The notes beneath the pieces were generated by a model. That model was given only the letters and a program-made list of their open reading frames with translations. It did not search any database and was not told the DNA's origin. From contig NZ_FNOX01000017.1 of assembly GCF_900107155.1 (NCBI RefSeq), positions 1-64,000 on the forward strand: a stretch of 64,000 nt of DNA. The letters are read 5' to 3'. The DNA comes from Pseudomonas salomonii. GTDB lineage: Bacteria > Pseudomonadota > Gammaproteobacteria > Pseudomonadales > Pseudomonadaceae. Below are positions 51,164 through 59,046 of this stretch, one piece after another (positions within the stretch are counted from its first letter, which is position 1; each line of letters opens with the position of its first letter). The position numbers and the translations under genes were made by a program.

Positions 51164-51312
51164 CAACCCGTATGCCTTTGCACACAGTTTTGCTTATCGG
51201 CTCGCGGGCAGAGACCTTGCAAATAGCCAGGTATCTGCCTAACCTTCGTCGCAATACACCCGCCATGCCTCTGGATGCGTCAGCACCCAAGCACAAATTG
51301 TGCGGGTTTTTT
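51145..51312 (+). ncRNA. Candidate non-coding RNA upstream of the Abi-family gene
   Basis: The 260-base gap before the Abi gene has no convincing coding frame and ends in an intrinsic terminator only 20 bases before the Abi start codon. An internal hairpin pairs GGCAGAGACC with GGTATCTGCC (51207-51239, one mismatch). A self-contained, terminated transcript immediately ahead of an AbiF-type HEPN gene matches the RNA-protein layout reported (from memory) for AbiF RNA toxin-antitoxin loci. The 5' end and promoter are not resolved. Confidence 0.5.
51286..51312 (+). terminator. Intrinsic terminator between candidate RNA and Abi gene
   Basis: Stem GCACAA/TTGTGC extended by CCC/GGG, followed by six T residues. 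It ends 20 bases before the Abi start codon. Confidence 0.75.
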
Positions 51313-51332
51313 ATGCCCGGTATTTTTTGAGC

Positions 51333-52334
51333 ATGAGGGCGTTCAGCAAACCTGCCATCGACGTTCCTGCACAGTTGGAACTGCTCAAGCTACGCGGACT
51401 GATTATTCACAATGAGGCCCGTGCAGAACGCTTCTTGCAATCAGTGAGCTTTTTTCGACTCAGCCCCTACATGCGACCTTTCCAACGACCGGAAGACAGT
51501 GATCATCACTTTCGTGAAGGTAGCCAGTTGGGCCAACTGACGCGGCTCTACGACTTCGACCGGAGGCTGCGCTTACTCACCATGGATGCCCTTGAGCGAG
51601 TCGAAATTGCATCACGCTCAGTCATCAGCAACCACATGGGGCCGACCCATGGCAGCCATTGGTATATCAATCCACAGATATTTCACCCGGCATTTGATCA
51701 TCAACGACTGCTGACAATGCTGTCCAACAAGCAAACCACGGCGGCACGTGACTACCAACGCGAATGCGAGCGCATCGATAGATCCCACGCCAGCAACAAC
51801 AGAAAGGATCTTCTTAAACGCCAAAGGGCGAAAGAAAGCTATGCCCGTCATTATCCAGTGACCTACGCCCATCCATCCCTGATGCCGGGCTGGGCGATGC
51901 TGGAGGAACTGACACTGGGTGACCTCTCCCACCTTTATAAAGGTCTGGCCAAGGATGCTGATAAGAAGGCCATTGCCAGACGCCTGATGCTGCCGGCACC
52001 CCTTATGCAGTCGTGGTTGCACACCCTGACGACCATCCGAAACATTTGCGCCCATCATTCACGAATGTGGAACCGGGAATTGGGAATTCGCCCCGAATTA
52101 CCGAAGAAAGCCAATTTTTTGTGGCCGGAACATCTGTTTCAACCCGGGCAACATAGCCGCATGTTTTCGGTACTCTGCATTCTGAATCATCTGATGCGTC
52201 AGGTAAGCCCACACACTCGTTGGGGCCAACATTTGTATCAACTGATCAGCGAGTTTCCTGACGTCGGCTTAAAGGCGATGGGTTTTCCTCACGACTGGCA
52301 TCAAGACCCTTTTTGGCACACGCCTCACGTCTGA
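51333..52334 (+). CDS. Abi_2/AbiF-type abortive-infection HEPN protein
   Basis: A 333-residue protein with the Abi_2 layout: KPAIDVPAQLELLKLRGLII and FFRLSPYMRPFQ near the N-terminus, LYDFDRRLRLLTMDALERVEIASRSVI near residue 72, and LEELTLGDLSHLYKGL near 190. The HEPN RNase motif Rx4H (RNICAH, Arg236 and His241) lies in TTIRNICAHHSRMWNREL. HEPN proteins of this group cut RNA and halt growth during phage infection. No strong ribosome site precedes the ATG, and an intrinsic terminator stands just upstream, so expression is probably low or controlled by read-through. It sits between core genes (methyltransferase and cnoX) as a one-locus insertion. Confidence 0.85.
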   Translation: MRAFSKPAIDVPAQLELLKLRGLIIHNEARAERFLQSVSFFRLSPYMRPFQRPEDSDHHFREGSQLGQLTRLYDFDRRLRLLTMDALERVEIASRSVISNHMGPTHGSHWYINPQIFHPAFDHQRLLTMLSNKQTTAARDYQRECERIDRSHASNNRKDLLKRQRAKESYARHYPVTYAHPSLMPGWAMLEELTLGDLSHLYKGLAKDADKKAIARRLMLPAPLMQSWLHTLTTIRNICAHHSRMWNRELGIRPELPKKANFLWPEHLFQPGQHSRMFSVLCILNHLMRQVSPHTRWGQHLYQLISEFPDVGLKAMGFPHDWHQDPFWHTPHV

Positions 52335-52407
52335 CTCCCCGTGCGGCTTCCGGTCAACCTCGCCAGCCCTTATAGTTGCCCCATTCCCGCTTTATTCGAG
52401 ACGCCCC

Positions 52408-53280
52408 ATGAGTGAGCCCACGCCGTACATCTTCGACGCCACTACTGCCACGTTCGACCAGGCAGTGATTCAGAACTCATTCGAAAAACCCGTGCTGGTG
52501 GATTTCTGGGCCGAGTGGTGCGCGCCGTGCAAGGCACTGATGCCGATGCTGGCGAAAATCGCCGAGAGTTATCAGGGCGAGTTGCTGCTGGCCAAGGTCG
52601 ATTGCGAAGCCGAGCAGGACATCGTCGCGCGTTTTGGCATTCAAAGCCTGCCCACGGTGGTGCTGTTCAAGGACGGCCAGCCGGTGGACGGGTTTGCCGG
52701 GGCACAGCCGGAGTCGGCCGTGCGAGCAATGCTCGAACCCCACGTGAAGATGCCGCCACCGAAGGCGGCTGACCCGTTGGAACAGGCCCAGGCGTTGTTT
52801 GCCGAAGGCCGTATCAGCGATGCAGAGGCCGTGCTGGTGGCGCTGCTGGGCGAGGACAACACCAACGCTGGCGCGCTGATTCTGTATGCACGCTGCCTGG
52901 CTGAGCGCGGTGAATTGGGCGAAGCTCAGGCTGTACTCGACGCGGTGAAAAGCGACGATCACAAAGCCGCCCTCGCCGGCGCCAAGGCGCAAATCACCTT
53001 CCTGCGCCAGGCCGCCGACCTGCCGGATGCCGCCGACTTGAAAAGCCGCCTGGCGCAAGACCCGCAGGATGATGAAGCAGCCTATCAACTGGCGATTCAG
53101 CAACTGGCGCGCCAGCAATACGACGCCGCACTGGAAGGCTTGCTCAAGCTGTTTGTCCGCAACCGCAGCTACAGCGAAGGCTTGCCGCACAAAGCCTTGC
53201 TGCAGGTGTTCGAACTGCTCGGCAATGACCACCCGCTGGTCACGGTGTACCGTCGCAAGTTGTTCGCCGCGCTGTATTAA
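52408..53280 (+). CDS. cnoX: Chaperedoxin CnoX (thioredoxin domain plus TPR)
   Basis: A 290-residue protein: a thioredoxin domain with active site WCAPC (Cys38 and Cys41), cis-Pro in SLPTVVLF, then a C-terminal TPR-like helical half (ALFAEGRISDAEAVLVALL, AYQLAIQQLARQQYDAALEGLLKLF). CnoX proteins hold unfolded proteins and protect them from oxidation during bleach stress, handing them to GroEL and DnaK. E. coli CnoX has lost the CxxC; here it is complete, so reductase activity is expected. Its end overlaps the convergent small gene by 4 bases. Confidence 0.92.
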   Translation: MSEPTPYIFDATTATFDQAVIQNSFEKPVLVDFWAEWCAPCKALMPMLAKIAESYQGELLLAKVDCEAEQDIVARFGIQSLPTVVLFKDGQPVDGFAGAQPESAVRAMLEPHVKMPPPKAADPLEQAQALFAEGRISDAEAVLVALLGEDNTNAGALILYARCLAERGELGEAQAVLDAVKSDDHKAALAGAKAQITFLRQAADLPDAADLKSRLAQDPQDDEAAYQLAIQQLARQQYDAALEGLLKLFVRNRSYSEGLPHKALLQVFELLGNDHPLVTVYRRKLFAALY

Positions 53281-53618
53281 TCGCCGATCCAGCTGTACAG
53301 CGGCGTATCCCCGCCGCTGGCCACTTTCACACGGGCGCTGTGGCGCAACCGCACAAGCAGGCGTTTGCCTGAGGCCGCATCACCGGCCAAGCCCTCAAGC
53401 TGATCAAGCAACTCAAGCCCATTGAGTTGCCCGGCCTTGCGCAGCAAGTCTTGGGCGTTCTGCCACAAATCATCATTCTGTTTGACCGGCGCAGCAGCGG
53501 GCGCACTCGGCGCCGGTGTTGCCTGCAAGTGGGCGCCCAGGCGCGCCCAATCGCCGTCATCGAGTTCCAGGGTCAAATCCACCGGCAAGTCGCCGACGGT
53601 TCCACGAATTCGCAACAT
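53277..53618 (-). CDS. Conserved hypothetical protein
   Basis: A 113-residue soluble protein: LRIRGTVGDLPVDLTLELDDGDWARLGAHL, a Pro/Ala linker, then a helical WQNAQDLLRKAGQLNGLELLDQLEGLAG region and an Arg-rich strand RLLVRLRHSARVKV. No domain was recognised. A GGGAG site supports the ATG at 53618. Convergent with cnoX. Confidence 0.7.
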   Translation of the reverse strand: MLRIRGTVGDLPVDLTLELDDGDWARLGAHLQATPAPSAPAAAPVKQNDDLWQNAQDLLRKAGQLNGLELLDQLEGLAGDAASGKRLLVRLRHSARVKVASGGDTPLYSWIGD

Positions 53619-53703
53619 CGCGCTTACTCCCGCAGTTTTCCGACCCGCATGCTCCCACGCGACTTGCACAACGCCAAGCGGGCGTTCAAACTGGCGCGAA
53701 TAT

Positions 53704-53723
53704 TGTTATAAGATCACATAACA
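53704..53723. promoter_or_regulatory. Candidate Zur box upstream of the DUF2796 gene
   Basis: The palindromic TGTTATA...CATAACA sequence resembles the Zur operator (GTTAT-N-ATAAC type), 26 bases before the start codon. It fits the zinc-repressed behaviour remembered for the P. aeruginosa PA4063-PA4066 homologues. Confidence 0.65.
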
Positions 53724-53749
53724 AAACTTTCATCTTATGGAGCCTTCTC

Positions 53750-54361
53750 ATGCGCCGTCTGCTGCTTGCCTTGCCGTTTGCCCTGCTGCCCCTGGCCATC
53801 GCCCATGCCGCCGATGAACACGATCATGAGCATGAACACGGCAGCCTCGGCGCCCACGAGCATGGTGTCGGCCGCCTCAACGCGGCACTCGACGGCCAGG
53901 CGCTTGAGCTGGAATTCGACAGCCCGGCCATGAACCTTGTCGGCTTTGAACACAAGGCCACCACGCCTGCCGACAAAGCCAAGGTCGCCGCCGCGCGCAA
54001 ACAATTGGAAAACCCGCTGGCATTGTTCAACCTGCCCAAATCTGCCGGTTGTGTGATCAGCACCCAGGAACTCAACAGCCCGTTGTTCGGCGACAAGCCA
54101 GAAGCCGACCATGATGAGGACGATGACGACCACGCCACCGACGGCAAAGGCGCCGCCGCCCACGAACATCATCACGACCACAGCGAAATCCACGCCCACT
54201 ACCAGTTCACCTGCGCCACACCGACGGCTTTGAGCAACCTCGACCTGACCCAAGTGTTCAAGACCTTCCCTGCCACCCAGAAGATTCAGGTACAACTGAT
54301 CGGCCCAAGCGGCCAGCAAGGTGTTGAAGCGACGGCCACCGCAGCCACTCTTAAATTCTGA
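53750..54361 (+). CDS. DUF2796 His-rich periplasmic protein (probable zinc binding)
   Basis: A 203-residue exported protein with a signal peptide to HAADE, then His/Glu/Asp-rich metal-binding stretches (DEHDHEHEHGSLGAHEHGVG and DHDEDDDDHATDGKGAAAHEHHHDHSEIHAH). The DUF2796 core LELEFDSPAMNLVGFEHKATTPADKAKV lies between them, and a pair of Cys (GCVIS, TCATP) is present. It probably buffers zinc in the periplasm under zinc shortage. First gene of a DUF2796-ABC-DUF3299 cassette that precedes oprG. Confidence 0.9.
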   Translation: MRRLLLALPFALLPLAIAHAADEHDHEHEHGSLGAHEHGVGRLNAALDGQALELEFDSPAMNLVGFEHKATTPADKAKVAAARKQLENPLALFNLPKSAGCVISTQELNSPLFGDKPEADHDEDDDDHATDGKGAAAHEHHHDHSEIHAHYQFTCATPTALSNLDLTQVFKTFPATQKIQVQLIGPSGQQGVEATATAATLKF

Positions 54362-54377
54362 TTTGAAACACGGTCAA

Positions 54378-54466
54378 TGTGGGAGCTGGCTTGCCTGCGA
54401 TAGCGGTATCACAGACACATCGATATTGAATGTGCCGCCGTCATCGCAGGCAAGCCAGCTCCCACA
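54378..54466. repeat. Variant REPIN (GAGCTGGCTTGCCTGCGAT type)
   Basis: An inverted pair of a REP subclass with GAGCTGGCTTGCCTGCGA instead of GAGCGGGCTTGCTCGCGA. It lies between the DUF2796 gene and the ABC transporter genes. Confidence 0.9.
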
Positions 54467-54510
54467 TTGGATCGGCGCCACGCTCTACAACCAGGCGATA
54501 TTGATTTCAC

Positions 54511-55221
54511 ATGACCCAAGCACTGATCGAACTGTCTGACCTGGGCTTCAACTGGCCCGGCCACCCGCAGTTGCTGGACATCCCCGCGTTCCGCCTGGAA
54601 GCGGGAGAAACCTTGTTTCTAAAGGGCCCGAGCGGCAGCGGCAAAACCACTTTGCTCGGGCTGCTGGGTGGCGTGCAGAAACCCAGCCAGGGCAGCATCC
54701 GCCTGCTCGGCCAGGAGCTGACCGAACTCTCGGCCGGTGCCCGCGACCGCTTCCGCGTTGATCACACGGGTTACATCTTTCAGCAATTCAACCTGCTGCC
54801 GTTTCTCTCCGTGCGCGAGAACGTCGAGCTGCCGTGTCACTTTTCCAGGCTGCGTGCGCAGCGGGCAACTCAGCGTCACGGCAGTGTCGACCAGGCCGCC
54901 GCGACCTTGCTGGCGCATTTGGGCTTGAAGGACAAAGACCTGCTGGAACGCCGCGCCGACTCGCTATCCATCGGCCAGCAACAACGCGTGGCCGCCGCCC
55001 GCGCGTTGATCGGCCAACCGGAACTGGTGATCGCCGACGAACCCACCTCGGCCCTGGATTACGACGCCCGCGAAGCGTTTATCCGGTTGTTGTTTGCCGA
55101 ATGCCGCGAAGCCGGCGCCAGCCTGTTGTTTGTCAGCCATGACCAGAGCCTCGCGCCGCTGTTCGACCGCCACCTGTCGCTGGCCGAACTCAATCGCGCC
55201 GCCACGCCCGCAGAGGTTTGA
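54511..55221 (+). CDS. ABC transporter ATP-binding protein (MacB/LolD type)
   Basis: A 236-residue ATPase: Walker A GPSGSGKTTLLG near residue 38, Q-loop FQQFNLLPF, signature LSIGQQQRVAAARAL, Walker B ELVIADEPTSALD, and switch His in FVSHDQ. The fold resembles LolD/MacB ATPases that drive mechanotransmission with FtsX-type permeases rather than solute import. The permease gene begins one base after its stop. By context the pair works on zinc handling or envelope metal proteins (inference). Confidence 0.9.
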   Translation: MTQALIELSDLGFNWPGHPQLLDIPAFRLEAGETLFLKGPSGSGKTTLLGLLGGVQKPSQGSIRLLGQELTELSAGARDRFRVDHTGYIFQQFNLLPFLSVRENVELPCHFSRLRAQRATQRHGSVDQAAATLLAHLGLKDKDLLERRADSLSIGQQQRVAAARALIGQPELVIADEPTSALDYDAREAFIRLLFAECREAGASLLFVSHDQSLAPLFDRHLSLAELNRAATPAEV

Positions 55222-55222
55222 G

Positions 55223-56488
55223 ATGTATCTGTTCCGTCTAGCCATGGCCAGCCTGGCTAACCGCCGCTTTACCGCGATCCTCACCGCCTTCGCCATCGCC
55301 CTTTCGGTGTGCCTGTTACTCGCCGTGGAACGCGTGCGTGTTGAGGCGCGCAACAGTTTCGCCAGCACCATCAGTGGCACCGACCTGATCGTTGGCGCCC
55401 GCTCCGGCTCGGTCAACTTGCTGCTGTACTCGGTATTCCGCATCGGCAACGCCACCAACAACATCCGCTGGGACAGCTTCGAGCACTTCGCCGCCAGCCC
55501 GCAGGTGAAATGGGCGATCCCGATTTCCCTCGGCGACTCGCACCGTGGCTATCGCGTGATGGGCACCAACGAGTCCTACTTCGAGCATTACCAATACGGC
55601 CGCAAGCAAAACCTCGAACTGGCCAGCGGCCGCGCCTTCGCCACTGACCCTTTTGAAGTGGTGCTCGGCGCCGAAGTGGCGGATGCGCTGCACTACAAGC
55701 TCGGCGACAAGCTGGTGCTGGCCCACGGCGTAGCAGTGGTGAGCCTGGTCAAGCACGATGACAAACCCTTCACCGTGGTCGGCATTCTCAAGCGCACCGG
55801 CACGCCGGTGGACCGCACGCTGCACATCAGCCTCGGCGGCATGGAGGCGATCCATATCGACTGGCACAACGGCGTGCCGGCCCAGGGCAAAGGCCGTATC
55901 AGTGCCGATCAGGCGCGCAATATGGACCTCACGCCGCAGGCGATCACCGCGTTCATGCTCGGCCTGAACAACAAGATTTCCACCTTCGCGCTGCAACGCG
56001 AGATCAATGAATTCCGTGGCGAGCCGATGCTGGCGATCCTTCCCGGCGTCGCGCTGCAGGAGCTGTGGAGCATGATGGGCACCGCCGAAAAAGCGCTGTT
56101 CGTGATCTCGCTGTTCGTGGTGCTGACCGGCTTGATCGGCATGCTCACGGCGATCCTCACCAGCCTCAATGAACGCCGCCGCGAGATGGCGATTTTGCGT
56201 TCGGTGGGCGCACGGCCGTGGCACATTGCGACCCTGCTGATCTTCGAAGCCTTCGCGCTGGCCTTGTCTGGCGTCGTCGCGGGCGTGGGTCTGCTGTACG
56301 TGTGCATCGCCGCGTCGCGCGGGTATTTGCAGGCCAACTACGGCCTGGACCTGCCGATGTCATGGCCGAGTGAATATGAATGGACCTTGCTCGCCGGTAT
56401 CCTGGCCGCCGCGCTGTTGATGGGCAGCGTGCCCGCGTGGCGCGCCTATCGGCAATCTTTGGCCGATGGCCTGTCCATACGTTTATGA
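55223..56488 (+). CDS. ABC transporter permease (FtsX/MacB type)
   Basis: A 421-residue permease with one N-terminal helix (FTAILTAFAIALSVCLLLAVER), a large periplasmic domain (residues ~45-275) and three C-terminal helices including LFVISLFVVLTGLIGMLTAIL and the coupling-helix region NERRREMAILRSVGARPWHI. This is the MacB topology. It partners with the ATPase encoded immediately before it. Confidence 0.9.
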   Translation: MYLFRLAMASLANRRFTAILTAFAIALSVCLLLAVERVRVEARNSFASTISGTDLIVGARSGSVNLLLYSVFRIGNATNNIRWDSFEHFAASPQVKWAIPISLGDSHRGYRVMGTNESYFEHYQYGRKQNLELASGRAFATDPFEVVLGAEVADALHYKLGDKLVLAHGVAVVSLVKHDDKPFTVVGILKRTGTPVDRTLHISLGGMEAIHIDWHNGVPAQGKGRISADQARNMDLTPQAITAFMLGLNNKISTFALQREINEFRGEPMLAILPGVALQELWSMMGTAEKALFVISLFVVLTGLIGMLTAILTSLNERRREMAILRSVGARPWHIATLLIFEAFALALSGVVAGVGLLYVCIAASRGYLQANYGLDLPMSWPSEYEWTLLAGILAAALLMGSVPAWRAYRQSLADGLSIRL

Positions 56489-56499
56489 GGAAGCTGTCG

Positions 56500-57021
56500 A
56501 TGCGTCGTGCCCTGTTTGCGCTGTTGCTGCTGGTGGTGGTGCCCGCCTGGGCCGACGAGCAGCCCAAGGACCTGTCGTGGCAGGAAATGATTCCACCGGA
56601 CGCGCCGCCGGAAATCCCCAATATGAAACCGCTGCACGACCTGTCGAACATGGCCGATGCGCTGTCGGTGGAAGCGGCGCCTGCGGCCAAACAGGAACTG
56701 CCCGACGCGCCGGTGGTGCAGAGCCTTAACGGCAAGCACATCCGTTTACCGGGCTATATCGTGCCGCTGGAAGTCAGCGAAGAAGGCCGCACCACCGAGT
56801 TTCTGCTGGTGCCGTATTTCGGCGCGTGCATCCACGTACCGCCGCCGCCGTCGAACCAGATCGTGCATGTGAAAAGCGAAGTCGGCGTGAAGCTTGATGA
56901 GCTGTATCAGCCGTATTGGATCGAAGGCGCGATGCAGGTCAAGCCGTCGTCCAGTGAGCTGGCCGATGCCGGTTACCAGATGGATGCCGAGAAGATTTAC
57001 GTCTACGAACTGCAGGAATAA
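56500..57021 (+). CDS. DUF3299 periplasmic protein
   Basis: A 173-residue exported protein with signal peptide RRALFALLLLVVVPAWADE, then the DUF3299 core: LSWQEMIPPDAPP, GKHIRLPGYIVPLE, LLVPYFGACIHVPPPPSNQIVHV (with a Cys-x-His pair) and YWIEGAMQV. It is the last gene of the probable Zur-controlled cassette. An AGGA site supports the ATG at 56500; an ATG at 56485 overlapping the permease stop is the alternative. Function unknown. Confidence 0.85.
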   Translation: MRRALFALLLLVVVPAWADEQPKDLSWQEMIPPDAPPEIPNMKPLHDLSNMADALSVEAAPAAKQELPDAPVVQSLNGKHIRLPGYIVPLEVSEEGRTTEFLLVPYFGACIHVPPPPSNQIVHVKSEVGVKLDELYQPYWIEGAMQVKPSSSELADAGYQMDAEKIYVYELQE

Positions 57022-57081
57022 CGCCTTCCCAGGAACACCCACAGTTTTGATCAGTGGTGCAAGTGATTGATCGAGCTTTCA

Positions 57082-57117
57082 TTGAGCTGAATCAAAAGAT
57101 CGAACGGAACGATCTTT
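57082..57117 (+). promoter_or_regulatory. Anr/FNR-type box and adjacent palindrome upstream of oprG
   Basis: TTGAGCTGAATCAA at 57082-57095 differs by one base from the Anr/FNR consensus TTGAT-N4-ATCAA. It is followed at 57095-57117 by an inverted repeat AAAGATCG/CGATCTTT with 7 bases between. In P. aeruginosa oprG is remembered as Anr-dependent. Confidence 0.65.
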
Positions 57118-57158
57118 ACCATTGGACGTACAACTTTTAACGTCCTTTTGGAGCTCCC

Positions 57159-57857
57159 ATGAACAAGTCTCTGCTCGGCGCGTCCCTCTTCGCGCTTGCC
57201 CTCGCCGCCCCTGTCGCACACGCTCACGAAGCGGGTGACATTCTGATTCGCGCCGGTGCAATCACCGTGAACCCGAAAGCAGACAGCGGCCATGTGAAGG
57301 TTGACCAGGGGCCATTGGCCGGCACCAACCTGGGCGGCAAGGCGACCATGAGCAGCGACACCCAACTGGGCCTCAACTTCGCCTACATGATCACCAACCA
57401 TATCGGTATCGAACTGCTGGCCGCCACGCCGTTCGAGCATGACGTGAAGATCAAGAACACCGCCCTGGGCGCCGCCAACGGCAAGCTCGGTACGCTCAAG
57501 CACCTGCCGCCGACCTTGAGCGTCGTGTACTACCCGCTGGACAACAAGTCCGCGTTCCAACCGTATGTGGGCGCCGGTATCAACTACACCTGGATCTACG
57601 ACGAGCACGTCGGCAGCCGCGCCGAACAAGCCGGTTTCAGCAACTTCAAGGCCGAGAACTCCTGGGGCTGGGCCGCACAGATCGGCGCCGACTACATGAT
57701 CAACGACAAGTGGATGATCAACGCCCAGGCGCGTTACATCGACATCAGCACCAAGGCGACTGTGGATAACAATGCGCTGGGCCAAGGCACACGTGCCAAG
57801 GTCAATGTGGATGTTGATCCGATGGTTTACATGGTGGGTATTGGTTACAAGTTCTAA
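57159..57857 (+). CDS. oprG: OmpW-family outer-membrane protein OprG
   Basis: A 232-residue eight-stranded barrel protein: signal peptide to AHAHE, first strand GDILIRAGAITVNP, the OmpW-typical LGLNFAYMITNHIGIELLAATPFEHDVK, the PPTLSVVYYPL and FQPYVGAGINYTWIYDE blocks, and the terminal YMVGIGYKF ending in Phe. It forms a narrow channel for hydrophobic or small solutes. It follows the zinc-related cassette exactly as in PAO1 (PA4067), but its own promoter region carries an Anr-type box. Confidence 0.94.
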   Translation: MNKSLLGASLFALALAAPVAHAHEAGDILIRAGAITVNPKADSGHVKVDQGPLAGTNLGGKATMSSDTQLGLNFAYMITNHIGIELLAATPFEHDVKIKNTALGAANGKLGTLKHLPPTLSVVYYPLDNKSAFQPYVGAGINYTWIYDEHVGSRAEQAGFSNFKAENSWGWAAQIGADYMINDKWMINAQARYIDISTKATVDNNALGQGTRAKVNVDVDPMVYMVGIGYKF

Positions 57858-57886
57858 TCCCGGCTCAAGCACCACTGCATAACCCA

Positions 57887-57976
57887 TGTGGGAGCGGGCT
57901 TGCTCGCGAAAGCGGTCATTCAGTCAACATATCAGTCGACTGAACCTCCGCTTTTGCGAGCAAGCCCGCTCCCACA
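57887..57976. repeat. REPIN between oprG and the reductase-like gene
   Basis: Inverted REP pair, outer ends TGTGGGAGCGGGC and GCCCGCTCCCACA, in the gap between convergent genes. Confidence 0.9.
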
Positions 57977-57994
57977 TTTTGGTTTTGCAGGGTG

Positions 57995-58879
57995 TCAGCT
58001 ATGCCGGTAGAACCGATCCAGCAACGCCGGCAACCCCGCCCGCCACGCCCGTGGCTTGATGCCGAAGGTGTGGAGGATTTTCTTGCAGGCCAGCACCGCG
58101 TGCTGCGGTTCGTCCGCCGCATCCGGCCGGGCCGCGTGGGCCTGGGCGGTGGGTGATTCGATCGCCAGCGGATGGAAATTGCGCGCTTCGGTAAGGATCG
58201 CCTGGCCCAGCGCCAACGGCGTGGTCGCTTCGTGGCCGGCGTAGTGATAGGTGCCCCACAGCGGCGCCGCGCAATCGAGTTGCTTGAGCACCGAAATGAT
58301 CACCCGCGCCGCGTCGTCCACCGGCGTCGGGTTGCCGCGCCGGTCATCGGCCATCAGCAATTCATCGGGATTCTCGGCACGGGCCAGGAAGCGCCCGAGG
58401 GTGCCATCCACACTGTCATCCAGCAGCCAGCCAAAGCGCAGCAGCACATGTTGCGGGCAGGTGGCGCGCACGCTCTGCTCAATGCGCCACAGCGCCTGGC
58501 CGCGCAGGCCCAGGGGCACCGGCTCGTCTTTTTCGCTGTAGGCGGTGGCGCGGGAGCCATCGAACACGCGGTAGCTGGACGGTTGCAGCAAGGTGATGTT
58601 GTGGTGCTGGCACAGTTCGGCCAGGCGTTCGATGGCGAACTCCTGCGCAGCCAAACGTGTTTCGCTGACCGCTTCGGCCTGGAACCAGTCGAAATAGTAG
58701 GCGAGGTTGATCAGCGCATCGGGACGGGTGTCGTCGAGCAATTGGGTGAGGCTCGCGGCATCCCAGCCGTCTTGGGGCGGTTTAGGTGCGAGGAAACCGA
58801 TGTCTTCCTCTGCACCGAGGCGAATCAGCGCCTGCCCGAGGGCATTCCCGCCGCCCAGTAACATAAGGCGCATTCGCAT
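57995..58879 (-). CDS. Sugar-nucleotide reductase/epimerase-like protein (extended SDR, RmlD-related)
   Basis: A 294-residue protein with an N-terminal Rossmann start MRLMLLGGGNALGQALIRLG (GxxNxLG in place of the usual GxxGxxG), LLDDTRPDALINLAYYFDWFQAE like dTDP-4-dehydrorhamnose reductases, an SSYRVFDG segment where the catalytic Ser/Tyr would lie, and PVDDAARVI near residue 190. No rhamnose genes are nearby; the natural substrate is unknown. The PAO1 homologue next to oprG is PA4068. Confidence 0.82.
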   Translation of the reverse strand: MRMRLMLLGGGNALGQALIRLGAEEDIGFLAPKPPQDGWDAASLTQLLDDTRPDALINLAYYFDWFQAEAVSETRLAAQEFAIERLAELCQHHNITLLQPSSYRVFDGSRATAYSEKDEPVPLGLRGQALWRIEQSVRATCPQHVLLRFGWLLDDSVDGTLGRFLARAENPDELLMADDRRGNPTPVDDAARVIISVLKQLDCAAPLWGTYHYAGHEATTPLALGQAILTEARNFHPLAIESPTAQAHAARPDAADEPQHAVLACKKILHTFGIKPRAWRAGLPALLDRFYRHS

Positions 58880-59046
58880 AGATTGAGCAGGCCCGGTCTG
58901 TTTGGAACGATGGTTATTATCGGCAGGCGTGTGCGCCTTGCCGTAGGTTGTTGCCAGAATCGTTGCATTTTGCGGGTTTGTAGCGCAACCGTCACGGACA
59001 AAGTACCTGATTGCAACTTGTTGGAATGGGCAGTATCAATCACTAG

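Noticed and set aside
51136..51330. 64-codon open frame in the gap before the Abi gene
   Set aside because: It crosses the intrinsic terminator, has no ribosome site or recognisable sequence, and the region reads better as a non-coding RNA.
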